The translations under genes and the position numbers were made by a program. Under the pieces are notes generated by a model. The model did not search any database. It saw only the letters and a list, made by a program, of their open reading frames with translations, and was not told the origin of the DNA. From assembly GCF_029836165.1 (NCBI RefSeq), contig NZ_JAOEBG010000009.1, forward strand, positions 62,001 to 126,000: a stretch of 64,000 bases of DNA. Direction: 5' to 3'. Numbering within the stretch: position 1 is the stretch's first letter; each line of letters opens with the position of its first letter. Of this stretch, positions 1-10,875 are shown piece by piece. This DNA comes from Pseudomonas sp. GD04091. Its GTDB lineage: Bacteria > Pseudomonadota > Gammaproteobacteria > Pseudomonadales > Pseudomonadaceae.

Positions 1-174
1 GGCCAGGATGTCGTCGGCCCCCGAGGCTCGCGCGGTGGCGTCAGCGGACGGGAACTCTTTTGGCTGCACCAGCACCAGGCGCGACAGGCCCATGTTTTTC
101 ATGGCACGCGCAGCGCCGCCGATATTGCCGGGGTGGCTGGTATTGACCAGAACAACACGAATATTCTGCAACAA
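1..174 (-). CDS. trmJ: tRNA (cytidine/uridine-2'-O-)-methyltransferase TrmJ, N-terminal part (cut by the window edge)
   Basis: The first 58 codons of a SPOUT-family RNA 2'-O-methyltransferase; the rest lies to the left of the window. The visible N terminus contains the family block VVLVNTSHPGNIGGAARAMK, followed by the motif MGLSRLVLV. TrmJ methylates the 2'-OH of nucleotide 32 in several tRNAs. The start is taken as a TTG codon because the conserved N terminus (MLQNIRVV) begins there and no ATG is in frame nearby. The gene is divergent from suhB, the arrangement usual in Pseudomonas. The name is secure from the N-terminal block alone; the unusual TTG start is less certain. Confidence 0.85.
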   Translation of the reverse strand, partial: MLQNIRVVLVNTSHPGNIGGAARAMKNMGLSRLVLVQPKEFPSADATARASGADDILA

Positions 175-325
175 GGTGTTGAGCTCACGGAGTAGAGATA
201 AAGGGGCAAACGATCTTACAGAAGCGACGGACGTAACGCCACGAATGCGCATCTGACCCTTCTGCCGTCGTGGAATTCTGATAGACTATGCGGCTTTCCT
301 CTTTAACATCCCAGGTGAAACGCCC

Positions 326-1144
326 ATGCAGCCTATGCTGAATATCGCCCTGCGCGCCGCTCGCAGCGCCAGTGAACTGATTTTCCGCTCCATCGAACGC
401 CTGGATAGCATCAAAGTCGACGAGAAAGGCGCCCAGGACTACGTGTCCGAGGTCGACCGCGCCGCCGAGAAGGTCATCGTCGATGCCCTGCGCAAGGCCT
501 ACCCGAACCACTCGATCCAAGGTGAAGAGACCGGCCTGCACGCCGGCACCGGTGAAGAAGGCAAGGACTACCTGTGGATCATCGATCCGCTGGACGGCAC
601 CACCAACTTCCTGCGTGGCGTTCCACACTTTGCGGTCAGCATCGCCTGCAAATACCGCGGCCGCCTCGAGCACGCCGTGATCGTCGACCCGGTTCGCCAG
701 GAAGAATTCACCGCCAGCCGTGGCCGTGGCGCCCAGCTCAACGGCCGCCGCATCCGCGTCAGCTCGCGGACCAGCCTGGACGGCGCCCTGCTCGGCACCG
801 GCTTCCCGTTCCGTGACAGCCAGATGGCCGACCTGGACAACTACCTGGGCATGTTCCGCGCGCTGACCGGCCAGACCGCCGGCATCCGCCGCGCCGGCTC
901 CGCCAGCCTGGACCTGGCCTACGTGGCCGCCGGCCGCTTCGACGCCTTCTGGGAGTCGGGCCTGTCCGAGTGGGACATGGCCGCGGGCGTGCTGCTGATC
1001 CAGGAAGCCGGTGGGCTGGTGAGCGACTTCAACGGTGGCCACGACTTCCTCGAGAAGGGCCACATCGTCGCCGGTAACATCAAGTGCTTCAAGGCCGTGC
1101 TGACCGCCATCCAGCCGCACCTGCCGGAACACATGAAGCGCTGA
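326..1144 (+). CDS. suhB: Inositol-1-monophosphatase family protein SuhB
   Basis: A 272-residue Mg-dependent phosphatase of the inositol monophosphatase family. The metal-binding motifs are visible: GEE at about residues 66-68, DPLDGT at about residues 87-92, and WDMAAG near residue 216. In bacteria SuhB also acts as a transcription factor-like partner in rRNA antitermination, and in P. aeruginosa it affects virulence regulation. Which role dominates here cannot be read from sequence. The ATG follows AGGTGA at a good distance. The gene stands alone, divergent from trmJ, and ends just before a strong two-way terminator. The length is typical of the family and no oddities were seen. Confidence 0.95.
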   Translation: MQPMLNIALRAARSASELIFRSIERLDSIKVDEKGAQDYVSEVDRAAEKVIVDALRKAYPNHSIQGEETGLHAGTGEEGKDYLWIIDPLDGTTNFLRGVPHFAVSIACKYRGRLEHAVIVDPVRQEEFTASRGRGAQLNGRRIRVSSRTSLDGALLGTGFPFRDSQMADLDNYLGMFRALTGQTAGIRRAGSASLDLAYVAAGRFDAFWESGLSEWDMAAGVLLIQEAGGLVSDFNGGHDFLEKGHIVAGNIKCFKAVLTAIQPHLPEHMKR

Positions 1145-1157
1145 CCGCCGACTGTAT

Positions 1158-1200
1158 CGAGCATAAAAAAAGCACCCCTAGGGTGCTTTTTTTATGCTCG
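1158..1200. terminator. Bidirectional rho-independent terminator
   Basis: A perfect inverted repeat with 20-base arms around the loop CTA. The arms contain a GC core (GCACCC/GGGTGC) flanked by seven A and seven T residues, so it can end transcription from both suhB on the plus strand and the glycine-zipper gene on the minus strand. Confidence 0.95.
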
Positions 1201-1218
1201 GCGAAAGGCGCCGGGCGC

Positions 1219-1767
1219 TCACTGCCCTGGCTGATTCTGGCTCAGGATCAACTTGCCGTTCTTGTCCAACGGAATGGTCGAGCCCGGCTCGTGGTCCATC
1301 TTCACCTTGCCCACCTGGTCACCGATGGAATAGGTCACGTTGTACCCCACCACCTTCTCGCTCAGGTCGTTGACCGTGTTGCAGCGCGTCTGCGTGGTGG
1401 TGTAGGTGTCACGTTCCTGCATGTACTCCTGGGCCTTGTTGCCCGCATAGCCACCACCCACCGCACCGGCCACGGTGGCGATCTTCTTGCCGGTACCGCC
1501 ACCGACCTGGTTGCCCAGCAAGCCACCCGCCAAGGCACCCACCACCGTACCGGCGATCTGGTGCTGGTCCTTCACTGGCGCCTGACGCGTCACGGTGACA
1601 TCCTTGCAGACCTCGCGCGGTGTCTTCACCTGCTGCTTGATCGGCTGCACGTCGGTGACCTGGGCGTACTCAGGCCCCTTGTTCACCAAGCTGTAGGTCG
1701 CCACAGCACCTCCGGCAGTCACACCGACAGCACCCAGAACCGCACCCACCAGCATTGATTTGTTCAC
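1219..1767 (-). CDS. Glycine-zipper 2TM domain envelope protein
   Basis: A 182-residue protein of the 17-kDa surface antigen / glycine-zipper class. An N-terminal hydrophobic segment (about residues 5-28, rich in Gly and Ala) serves as a membrane anchor or uncleaved signal. The central part (about residues 73-112) carries the GxxxG zipper, with GALAGGLLGNQVGGGTGKK followed by a second Gly-rich helix AGAVGGGYAGNKAQE. Two cysteines flank it. The C-terminal part resembles the YNVTYSIGDQ...V.MDHEPG tail of the family. It probably sits in the envelope, but no exact function is known. The RBS AGGAGG lies directly upstream. It is monocistronic between terminators. Confidence 0.85.
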   Translation of the reverse strand: MNKSMLVGAVLGAVGVTAGGAVATYSLVNKGPEYAQVTDVQPIKQQVKTPREVCKDVTVTRQAPVKDQHQIAGTVVGALAGGLLGNQVGGGTGKKIATVAGAVGGGYAGNKAQEYMQERDTYTTTQTRCNTVNDLSEKVVGYNVTYSIGDQVGKVKMDHEPGSTIPLDKNGKLILSQNQPGQ

Positions 1768-1823
1768 GTGAACCTCCTAGTCGTACCCGCGGGATCTTTG
1801 CCCGCCTTCTCCCTGCCTTGGAG

Positions 1824-1857
1824 CAAAAAAAAAGGCGCGAGTTCAATACTCGCGCCT
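1824..1857 (-). terminator. Rho-independent terminator of the sec/que operon
   Basis: Stem AGGCGCGAG/CTCGCGCCT with a 7-base loop, followed on the minus strand by about ten T residues. It lies 33 bases beyond the secF stop and ends the minus-strand operon queA-tgt-yajC-secD-secF. Confidence 0.95.
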
Positions 1858-1889
1858 CTCTTTAACGCCAAATGGCGTAGGACGATTCC

Positions 1890-2798
1890 TTAAGGACGGT
1901 CGTCCACACCCTCGTTCTTGACCGGCGGAATCAGGTCTTCGCTGCTCAGGTTCAGCCAGATCAGCACCACGTTGGCGATATAGATCGACGAGTAGGTACC
2001 TGCCATGACGCCGATGAACAGCGCCAGGGAGAAGCCGAACAGGTTGTCGCCACCGAAGAACAGCAGTGCGGCGATGGCCAGCAAGGTCGACACCGAAGTG
2101 GCAACGGTACGCAGCAGGGTCTGGGTGGTCGAGATGTTGATGTTCTCGATCAGCGAGGCCTTGCGCATTACTCGGAAGTTCTCGCGCACCCGGTCGAACA
2201 CGACGATGGTGTCGTTGAGCGAGTAACCGATGATCGCCAGTACCGCCGCCAGCACCGTCAGATCGAAGGTGATCTGGAAGAACGACAGGATACCCAGGGT
2301 GACTACCACGTCGTGGATCAGCGAGACGATGGCGCCGACCGCGAACTTCCACTGGAAGCGGAAGGCCAGGTAGATGAGGATACCGCCCAGCGCCAGGAGC
2401 ATGCCGAGGCCGCCCTGGTCACGCAGCTCTTCGCCCACCTGCGGGCCTACGAACTCGACGCGCTTGACCGTGGCCGGGTTGTCGCCGCCGATCTTCTGCA
2501 ATGCCTCCGCTACGCGGTTGCCCAGTTGCGGATCGTCACCCGGCATGCGCACCAGCAGGTCGGTGGTGGCGCCGAAGCTCTGCACCACCGCATCGTGGAA
2601 ACCAGAGCCGACCAGCTCGGTACGCACCTTCTCCAGGTCTGCCGGGCGCTCGTAGGTAAGCTCGATCAACGTGCCGCCGGTGAAGTCCAGACCGAAGTTC
2701 AGGCCCTTGTGCCACCAGCTGAACAACGCCAGCACGGTAAGGAGCACGGTGATGGCGAACGCGACATTGCGCACGCCCATGAAGTTGATGGTTTTCAT
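1890..2798 (-). CDS. secF: Protein translocase subunit SecF
   Basis: A 302-residue inner-membrane protein that with SecD forms the RND-like SecDF complex, which uses the proton gradient to pull exported proteins across the membrane on the periplasmic side of SecYEG. The sequence shows an N-terminal TM helix, the periplasmic P4-like domain opening with LNFGLDFTGGTLIEL, and five further TM helices, including the conserved IIGYSLNDTIVVFDRVREN block. The ATG at 2798 gives the usual N terminus MKTINFMGVR and follows GGAGCTG. A longer in-frame extension has no support. Only 10 bases separate it from the secD stop, so it is co-transcribed. Confidence 0.97.
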   Translation of the reverse strand: MKTINFMGVRNVAFAITVLLTVLALFSWWHKGLNFGLDFTGGTLIELTYERPADLEKVRTELVGSGFHDAVVQSFGATTDLLVRMPGDDPQLGNRVAEALQKIGGDNPATVKRVEFVGPQVGEELRDQGGLGMLLALGGILIYLAFRFQWKFAVGAIVSLIHDVVVTLGILSFFQITFDLTVLAAVLAIIGYSLNDTIVVFDRVRENFRVMRKASLIENINISTTQTLLRTVATSVSTLLAIAALLFFGGDNLFGFSLALFIGVMAGTYSSIYIANVVLIWLNLSSEDLIPPVKNEGVDDRP

Positions 2799-2808
2799 CG
2801 CAGCTCCC

Positions 2809-4671
2809 TCAAACCCACAGCTTCTTGATGTCACGCCCGCCACAGGTCAGGTTGACCAGTGCGCGGGTCACCATGACGGCGGTGAACATCGAGGTGAAAA
2901 TCCCGAGGGACATGGTGACGGCGAAGCCCTTGACCGGGCCGGTACCCATGGCGAACAGGATGCCGCCGACCAACAGGGTGGTCAGGTTGGCATCGACGAT
3001 CGCCGAATAGGCACGGTTGAAGCCTTCGTGGATGGCGCGCTGCACCGACATGCCGGCGGCGATCTCTTCACGGATACGCGAGAAGATCAGCACGTTGGCA
3101 TCCACCGCCATACCCATCGTCAGCACGATACCGGCGATGCCCGGCAGGGTCAGGGTGGCACCCAGCAGCGACATCAGCGCCAGCAGCAGGACCATGTTGC
3201 CGGCCAGGGCGATGGTCGCCAGTACGCCGAATGCACGATAAATGGCGATGATGAACAGCGAGACGAACAGCATGCCCCACAAGGACGCGTCGATACCCTT
3301 GGTGATGTTGTCGGCACCCAGGCTTGGACCGATGGTACGTTCTTCGGCGAAGTACATCGGCGCGGCCAGGCCACCGGCACGCAGCAGCAGGGCCAGCTCG
3401 GACGACTCGCCCTGGCCGTTCAGGCCGGTGATACGGAACTGGCTGCCCAGCGGCGACTGGATGGTCGCCAGGCTGATGATCTTCTTCTCTTCCTGGAAGG
3501 TCTGGACGGCGACTTCCTTCTCGACGCCATCGACCACCTGCTTCTGATAGCGGGTAACCGGCTTCTGCTCGATGAAGATCACCGCCATGCTGCGCCCGAC
3601 GTTGGTGCGGGTGGCGCGGCTCATCAGCTCGCCACCGTGGCCATCCAGGCGAATGTTCACCTGCGGGCGACCATGTTCGTCGAAGCTGGCCTGGGCATCG
3701 GTGACCTGGTCACCGGTGATGATCAGGCCGCGCTCGACCGCGGCGGAGCGGCCGCCTTCACGGAACTCGAACACCTCGGTGGTGGCCTTGGAAGCGCCCG
3801 GCTCGGCACCGAAGCGGAACTCCAGGTTGGCGGTCTTGCCGAGGATACGCTTGGCTTCGGCGGTGTCCTGCACACCTGGCAGCTCGACCACGATGCGGTT
3901 GGCGCCCTGGCGCTGAACCAGCGGCTCGGCCACGCCCAGCTCGTTCACACGGTTGCGGACGGTGGTCAGGTTCTGCTTGATGGAGTACTCACGGATCTCG
4001 GCAACCTTGGCCTGGGTCAGTGCCAGGCGCAGCACGGCGAGCTCGTTGCGCTCGGTGGTGGTCAGGTCGAAATCGTTGAAATTCTTGCGGATCAGGCTGC
4101 GCGCCTGCTCACGGGTAGCGTCGTCGGCGAAGCCCAGCATGATGCCGCCATCCTGCTGAGGCAGGCTGCGGTAGCGGACGCGCTCTTTGCGCAGCAAGGT
4201 CTTGACCTCGCCTTCATAGACTTTCATGCGGGCCGTCATGGCCTTGTCCATGTCCACTTCCAGCAGGAAGTGCACACCACCAGACAGGTCCAGGCCCAGC
4301 TTCATCGGGCTGGCACCCAGGCTACGCAGCCACTGCGGGGTGGTCTGGGCCAGGTTCAGGGCCACGACATAGTCATCGCCAAGGGTCTTGCGCGCCACAT
4401 CCTTGGCCGGCAGTTGAGCTTCCTGGTTGGTCAGGCGCACCAGCGCACTGCCCTTTTCACCCAGGCTGCTGCCTTTGACGGCGATCCCGGCATCGGCCAG
4501 CGCCTTGGTCACGCGGTCGAGGTCGGCCTGGCTGACATGCAGGGCGGAGCTGGCGCCGCTGATCTGCACCGCTGGATCATCCGGGTAGAGGTTGGGTGCG
4601 GAATAAATGAAGCCGATCGCCAGAACCACCACGATCAGCAGGTATTTCCACAGAGGGTATTTGTTCAGCAT
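2809..4671 (-). CDS. secD: Protein translocase subunit SecD
   Basis: A 620-residue RND-like membrane protein, partner of SecF in post-translocational pulling of Sec substrates. It has an N-terminal TM helix (about residues 8-27), a large periplasmic P1/head region, the motif LGLDLSGGVHFLLEVD near residue 125, and six TM helices in total. The last five form the cluster with MGMAVDANVLIFSRIREE that carries the proton-path Asp. An ATG directly follows a GTG in frame, so the start could be one codon earlier; only a weak GGGCGG precedes it. It lies between yajC and secF in the conserved order. Confidence 0.97.
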   Translation of the reverse strand: MLNKYPLWKYLLIVVVLAIGFIYSAPNLYPDDPAVQISGASSALHVSQADLDRVTKALADAGIAVKGSSLGEKGSALVRLTNQEAQLPAKDVARKTLGDDYVVALNLAQTTPQWLRSLGASPMKLGLDLSGGVHFLLEVDMDKAMTARMKVYEGEVKTLLRKERVRYRSLPQQDGGIMLGFADDATREQARSLIRKNFNDFDLTTTERNELAVLRLALTQAKVAEIREYSIKQNLTTVRNRVNELGVAEPLVQRQGANRIVVELPGVQDTAEAKRILGKTANLEFRFGAEPGASKATTEVFEFREGGRSAAVERGLIITGDQVTDAQASFDEHGRPQVNIRLDGHGGELMSRATRTNVGRSMAVIFIEQKPVTRYQKQVVDGVEKEVAVQTFQEEKKIISLATIQSPLGSQFRITGLNGQGESSELALLLRAGGLAAPMYFAEERTIGPSLGADNITKGIDASLWGMLFVSLFIIAIYRAFGVLATIALAGNMVLLLALMSLLGATLTLPGIAGIVLTMGMAVDANVLIFSRIREEIAAGMSVQRAIHEGFNRAYSAIVDANLTTLLVGGILFAMGTGPVKGFAVTMSLGIFTSMFTAVMVTRALVNLTCGGRDIKKLWV

Positions 4672-4734
4672 CACGCCGCCCGTTCAAGACGCGGGGCGCG
4701 TTGCGCGCCCCGACTGGAAAAGAAAACCGGTAAC

Positions 4735-5070
4735 TCAGATAGCCTTGAGCGTACCTTTCGGCAGGGTCGCGGCCACGGCGCCCTTCTGGAACTTCAGCTC
4801 GACGTTGTCCGACACTTCCAGGACCACGAAGTCGTCGGCGACCTTGACGATCTTGCCGGCGATGCCGCCAGTGGTGACCACTTCGTCACCTTTTTGCAGG
4901 TTGCTCAGCAGGTTTTTCTGCTCTTTGGCGCGCTTGGCCTGCGGGCGCCAGATCATCAGGTAGAAGATGACCAGGAAACCGACCAGGAAGATCCACTCGA
5001 AGCCGGTACCGGCTGGACCGGCGGCTGGGGCTGCAGCGTCCGCGTATGCGGCGGGAATCAAGAAGCTCAT
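4735..5070 (-). CDS. yajC: Preprotein translocase subunit YajC
   Basis: A 111-residue small membrane protein that copurifies with SecDF. One TM helix lies at about residues 23-43 (FEWIFLVGFLVIFYLMIWRP), followed by the conserved basic stretch RPQAKRAKEQ and a cytoplasmic β-rich domain containing GDEVVTTGGIAGKI. The ATG is preceded by AGGAG. It lies 43 bases downstream of tgt and 63 bases upstream of secD on the minus strand, so it belongs to the queA-tgt-yajC-secDF operon. Length and gene order are typical. Confidence 0.97.
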   Translation of the reverse strand: MSFLIPAAYADAAAPAAGPAGTGFEWIFLVGFLVIFYLMIWRPQAKRAKEQKNLLSNLQKGDEVVTTGGIAGKIVKVADDFVVLEVSDNVELKFQKGAVAATLPKGTLKAI

Positions 5071-5113
5071 TGGGCACTCCTAATGGGATTTTTCTAATAA
5101 TGGATGCGGACAG

Positions 5114-7293
<2,180 letters not shown>

Positions 7294-7360
7294 GATGATG
7301 TTCGGTTCGACAGGGCCGGAAAGTTTAGCCCAACGCGTGAAAATTGACCATGAAAGCCGA

Positions 7361-7389
7361 TTGACCGACCAATGGCACCTCTCTATACT
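7361..7389 (+). promoter_or_regulatory. Sigma-70 promoter of tRNA-Leu
   Basis: The -35 element TTGACC and -10 element TATACT are separated by exactly 17 bases and lie 12 bases upstream of the mature tRNA 5' end, a near-consensus stable-RNA promoter. Confidence 0.85.
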
Positions 7390-7401
7390 GCGGCGCCACA
7401 A

Positions 7402-7486
7402 GCCCTGATGGCGGAATTGGTAGACGCGGCGGATTCAAAATCCGTTTTCGAAAGGAGTGGGAGTTCGAGTCTCCCTCGGGGCACCA
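7402..7486 (+). tRNA. tRNA-Leu (anticodon CAA)
   Basis: An 85-nucleotide class II tRNA with encoded CCA end. The acceptor stem GCCCTGA pairs with TCGGGGC, and the D-arm has the usual GG. The anticodon loop TTCAAAA carries CAA at 7436-7438 (reads UUG). A long variable arm follows, then T-stem GGGAG/CTCCC with TTCGAGT loop. It has its own promoter and terminator, so it is a single-gene unit. Confidence 0.97.
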
Positions 7487-7494
7487 AGATCCAG

Positions 7495-7523
7495 AAAAAA
7501 CCGACCGAATGGTCGGTTTTTTT
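7495..7523 (+). terminator. Rho-independent terminator of tRNA-Leu
   Basis: Stem ACCGACC/GGTCGGT with loop GAAT, preceded by A residues and followed by seven T residues, 8 bases after the tRNA CCA end. Confidence 0.93.
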
Positions 7524-7652
7524 GTGCCCGCGATTTGACCAGAGAAGTGGCGCTCTCATGATTGCTTGGGGCACGCCAAGGTAATTGCCGATAGCGGCTC
7601 ATCTGAGCTCAAATGAAGACCCACTTCAAACTCGGTAAACGCAGGGCACCTT

Positions 7653-8138
7653 ATGAAGTTGACCGATCGTCCCGTCGAAGCGGCGGACATCCCCGCCATC
7701 TGCTGCTTCCCCCAAGGCCCGGACGAACTGTTCTACATGTTCCCCAAGGCCACCTACCCACTGACACCCGCGCAATTGAGCGAAGCCATCGCCGTGCGCA
7801 GCGGCTCGACGGTGGTCGAGGCCGAGGGCGTGATCGTTGGCTTCGCCAATTTCTACAAGGCCGAACACGGCGGCGTCTGCGCGCTGGGCAACGTGGTGGT
7901 GGCTCCGGCTGCCCGGGGCCAGGGCGTGGCGCGTTACCTGGTGCAGCGCATGATGACTCTGGCCCGCGATCAGTTCGCGGCACGCGAGCTGTGGGTATCG
8001 TGCTTCAACCACAACACCGCCGGGTTGCTGCTCTATCCACAACTGGGCTTTGTGCCGTTCGGGATCGAGGAGCGGCAGGCACCGGATGGCGGCAAGGTGG
8101 CGCTGGTGCAGATGAAGCAGGTGCTGACCGGAAGCTGA
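7653..8138 (+). CDS. GNAT-family N-acetyltransferase
   Basis: A 161-residue single-domain acetyltransferase. The acetyl-CoA binding motif A is visible as VVVAPAARGQGVARYLVQRM (about residues 91-110), preceded by strand ALGNVVVAP and followed by the motif-B-like AGLLLYPQLGFVPFG. This indicates a cytosolic enzyme that acetylates a small molecule or protein; the substrate cannot be deduced. The ATG is preceded by AGGG at a workable distance. No operon partner; the next gene starts 160 bases downstream. Confidence 0.85.
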   Translation: MKLTDRPVEAADIPAICCFPQGPDELFYMFPKATYPLTPAQLSEAIAVRSGSTVVEAEGVIVGFANFYKAEHGGVCALGNVVVAPAARGQGVARYLVQRMMTLARDQFAARELWVSCFNHNTAGLLLYPQLGFVPFGIEERQAPDGGKVALVQMKQVLTGS

Positions 8139-8298
8139 CGCACCTCCCCCTGGAGTGAAGCAGCCTTGCAGCCCACCGCAGGGACGATAACCTTCGTCCC
8201 TGAGCCAACTTTCGTTACACCCTCGCGACGAAACACACCGAACCTTACCCCTCCCCTGACGTCGGAACCTGCATCCACTGCCTAGAGGTTCCCCCCAC

Positions 8299-9195
8299 GT
8301 GAAAGCCCTCCTCGCCCGCAAGTACCGCCTGGTGGTCAAGACCTTCGGCTACATCGGCTGGTCGCTGTTCTGGCTGCTGATCTGGGACGTGCTGGTCACC
8401 ATCGACTTCATGCTGTTCTTCAACAGCAAGTTCACCCTGCCGCTGATCCCGCTCACCCTGCTGGGCTCGGCGCTGGTGGTGCTGGTGAGCTTTCGCAACA
8501 GCAGCGCCTACAACCGCTGGTGGGAGGCCCGCACGCTGTGGGGCGCGCTGGTGAACAGTTCACGCAGCTTCGCGCGGCAGGTGCTGACGCTGGTCGATGA
8601 CCCGGCCGACGGGCCGAACCCGGTGAAAGCGACCTTGCTGCGGCGGCACATAGCCTATGTGAACTGCCTGGCGGCGCATCTGAAGGGCGAGAAATGCCCC
8701 GATGAGCTGATGGCCTTCATCCCGCCCGGAGAATTCGAGCGGCGCAACCGCTCCAACAACTTCGCCAACGATATCCTCGGCGGCTCGGCCGCGCTGCTGG
8801 CGCGGGAGTACCAGGCCGGACGCCTGGACAGCATCCGCCTGGCGCGGCTGGAGTCGACGCTGGTGGACATGTCCAATGCCCAGGGCGGCATGGAACGGAT
8901 CGCCAATACGCCTCTGCCGTACCCTTACGTGTACTTTCCACGGCTGTTCATCACGCTGTTCTGCCTGATCGTGCCGGTGGGGCTGGTGGAATCGCTGGGC
9001 TGGTTCACGCCGCTGGCATCGACGGTGGTGGGGTTCATGCTGCTGGCGATCGAGCGCATCGGGACCGACCTGCAGAGCCCGTTCCGCTTCAGCGAGCATC
9101 AGATTCCGATGGACACCATCTGCGAAACCATCGAGCGCAACCTGGAGTCGATGCAACGGGAAGCGCAGTGTGGGGAGTTGGCGCACACCAGGTGA
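8299..9195 (+). CDS. Bestrophin-like (UPF0187) membrane channel protein
   Basis: A 298-residue protein of the bacterial bestrophin family, pentameric ion channels of the inner membrane. The hydrophobic N-terminal segments (about residues 15-36 and 42-60), the conserved FRNSSAYNRWWEAR (about residues 56-69) and the later YPYVYFPRLFITLFCLIVPVGL segment are typical. The start is GTG at 8299, since the conserved N terminus begins there and AGAGG lies upstream. It is monocistronic and followed by a REP element. Ion selectivity cannot be inferred. Confidence 0.88.
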   Translation: MKALLARKYRLVVKTFGYIGWSLFWLLIWDVLVTIDFMLFFNSKFTLPLIPLTLLGSALVVLVSFRNSSAYNRWWEARTLWGALVNSSRSFARQVLTLVDDPADGPNPVKATLLRRHIAYVNCLAAHLKGEKCPDELMAFIPPGEFERRNRSNNFANDILGGSAALLAREYQAGRLDSIRLARLESTLVDMSNAQGGMERIANTPLPYPYVYFPRLFITLFCLIVPVGLVESLGWFTPLASTVVGFMLLAIERIGTDLQSPFRFSEHQIPMDTICETIERNLESMQREAQCGELAHTR

Positions 9196-9200
9196 TGCGC

Positions 9201-9272
9201 TGTGGAAGCGGGCTTGCCCCGCGATAGAGTCAACCCAGGCAATCGCCATCACAAGGCAAGCTCGCTCCCACG
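9201..9272. repeat. REP-like palindromic pair
   Basis: An intergenic element with the core GTGGAAGCGGGCTTGCCCCGCGAT and an inverted, partly degenerate partner ending GCTCGCTCCCACG. It lies between the convergent bestrophin and permease genes, where REPs commonly sit in P. putida-type genomes. Confidence 0.75.
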
Positions 9273-9283
9273 AACAGCGCTCT

Positions 9284-10051
9284 TCAGGCCCTGACGTAGC
9301 GCTGGCGCAGTGCATCGCTGAAGGCATCCACCAGCAACACCAGCACCAGCATGGCGATGATCACCGTGCTGGCCTGGGCCTCCTGGAACAGGCTCAGGGT
9401 CGTGTAGAGCATCTGCCCCAGCCCGCCCGCGCCGACAAAACCAAGCACGCTGGCCATGCGGATGTTGTTCTCCCAGCGGTACAGGCTGTACGCCAGCAAC
9501 TGCGGCCAGAGATTGGGCAAGGTGCCGAAGCAGAACGCCGCGACCTGGCTGCCACCTTGCAGGCGAATCGCCGCAGCCGGTTCCGAGGGCGCATTCTCCA
9601 GCGCCTCGGCGAACAAGCGTCCGAGCACGCCGGCCGTATGCAGCGCCAGCGCCAGAGTACCCGCGTTGGGCCCGAGCCCGGCGGCGAGCACGGTCAACGC
9701 CGCCCATACCAGTTCGGGAATCGCCCGCAGCGCATTGAGCAGCAGACGCGCCGCGCCCTGCAGCGGCCAGCCGAAACGCCCGGCGGCCGGCAGCGCCAGC
9801 AGCATGCCGAGGACCATCGCCAGCAAGGTGCCGAGCCCGGACATCGCCAGGGTTTCCAGCGCGCCCCAGCCCACGGCACGTAGATGCTCGAGCGACAGGT
9901 CCGGGTGCAGGAAACGCCCGGCATACTCGGCCATCTGCCCCAGCCCGCCATTGCCGACAACGGCATGCAGGTCCAGCTCCAGATAGGCGAACGACGCCGC
10001 CACCGCCGCGGCGATGCCGAGCAGCACCAGCAGGTTGATCGCCCGGCTCAT
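9284..10051 (-). CDS. PhnE-type ABC transporter permease (second permease; putative selenium oxyanion or phosphonate uptake)
   Basis: A 255-residue inner-membrane permease of the PhnE class. Several TM helices are visible, with the EAA-type loop and the family block FVGAGGLGQMLY near residue 204. It starts at ATG 10051, overlapping the stop of the upstream permease by four bases (ATGA), so the two permeases are translationally coupled and probably form a heterodimer. The longer upstream open frame only overlaps the neighbouring gene. Last gene of the minus-strand transporter operon. The substrate is inferred only from context with selD-mnmH; phosphonate or phosphite remain possible. Confidence 0.85.
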   Translation of the reverse strand: MSRAINLLVLLGIAAAVAASFAYLELDLHAVVGNGGLGQMAEYAGRFLHPDLSLEHLRAVGWGALETLAMSGLGTLLAMVLGMLLALPAAGRFGWPLQGAARLLLNALRAIPELVWAALTVLAAGLGPNAGTLALALHTAGVLGRLFAEALENAPSEPAAAIRLQGGSQVAAFCFGTLPNLWPQLLAYSLYRWENNIRMASVLGFVGAGGLGQMLYTTLSLFQEAQASTVIIAMLVLVLLVDAFSDALRQRYVRA

Positions 10052-10875
10052 GCCAGCCTCCCGCGCAGGAAGCGACTGAGCAGATCGGCCAGCACCACCA
10101 GCACCAGGAACGCCAGCAGCATGCTCGCCACCTCGGCGCCGGCGAACATGCGCATCGACAGGTCGATCTGCTGCCCCAGCCCCCCAGCGCCGACGAAGCC
10201 CATCACCACCGAGGCGCGCACCGCGCACTCCCAGCGATAGACGGTGTACGACACCAGCTCGGTCGCCGCGTTGGGCAGAATGCCGTAGCAGAACGCCGCC
10301 AAGCGGCGGCTGCCGGCCTGCAGCAGGGCATGGGCCGGGCGCTGGTCGACGGACTCGAAGATTTCCGCGTAGACCTTGCCAAGCATGCCGCTATAGGTGA
10401 TGGCGATGGCCAGCACCCCGGCGGTCGGCCCCAGGCCCACGGCACGCACGAACAGCAACGCCCAGACGATCTCCGGCACGCTGCGCAGGAACACCAGCAG
10501 GCCCCGCACGGGCAGGCGCAGGGCGCGCGACCAGAAGCCCGGGCGTCCACCGCGCGAGGCGGCGCGCAGCGACAGGGCGCGACTGGCCAGCAGGCTGGTC
10601 GGCACCGCCAGCAGCAGTGCCAGGGCCATGCCGGTGGTGGCCACGGCCAAGGTCTGCAAGGTGGCTTGCCACAACAGGCCGAGAAAGTCGCGGTCATGGG
10701 CCGGGGGCCAGAAGGCGCTGACGAAACTGGCCATCTGCTGGCGGTTCTCTGCCTGCAGCAGCACGCCGGGATTCAGCTCGCTCAGTTGCAACCCCGGCCA
10801 CAGCAGGGCCAGGCACAACAAGGTCAGCAGCAGTCGGGGCAGCGCCGCAGGGTCGCGGGCGTCGGCTTTCAGCAT
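10048..10875 (-). CDS. PhnE-type ABC transporter permease (first permease)
   Basis: A 275-residue permease paralogous to its downstream neighbour, sharing the blocks LRSVPEIVWALLFV, YRWE and MGFVGAGGLGQQIDL. An N-terminal TM helix precedes a periplasmic stretch and about five more TM helices. It overlaps the ATPase gene by seven bases upstream and the second permease by four bases downstream, so the operon is tightly coupled. Two different PhnE-type permeases in one operon are seen in several phosphonate/phosphite-type transporters; the neighbouring selenium genes suggest a selenium oxyanion instead. Confidence 0.85.
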   Translation of the reverse strand: MLKADARDPAALPRLLLTLLCLALLWPGLQLSELNPGVLLQAENRQQMASFVSAFWPPAHDRDFLGLLWQATLQTLAVATTGMALALLLAVPTSLLASRALSLRAASRGGRPGFWSRALRLPVRGLLVFLRSVPEIVWALLFVRAVGLGPTAGVLAIAITYSGMLGKVYAEIFESVDQRPAHALLQAGSRRLAAFCYGILPNAATELVSYTVYRWECAVRASVVMGFVGAGGLGQQIDLSMRMFAGAEVASMLLAFLVLVVLADLLSRFLRGRLA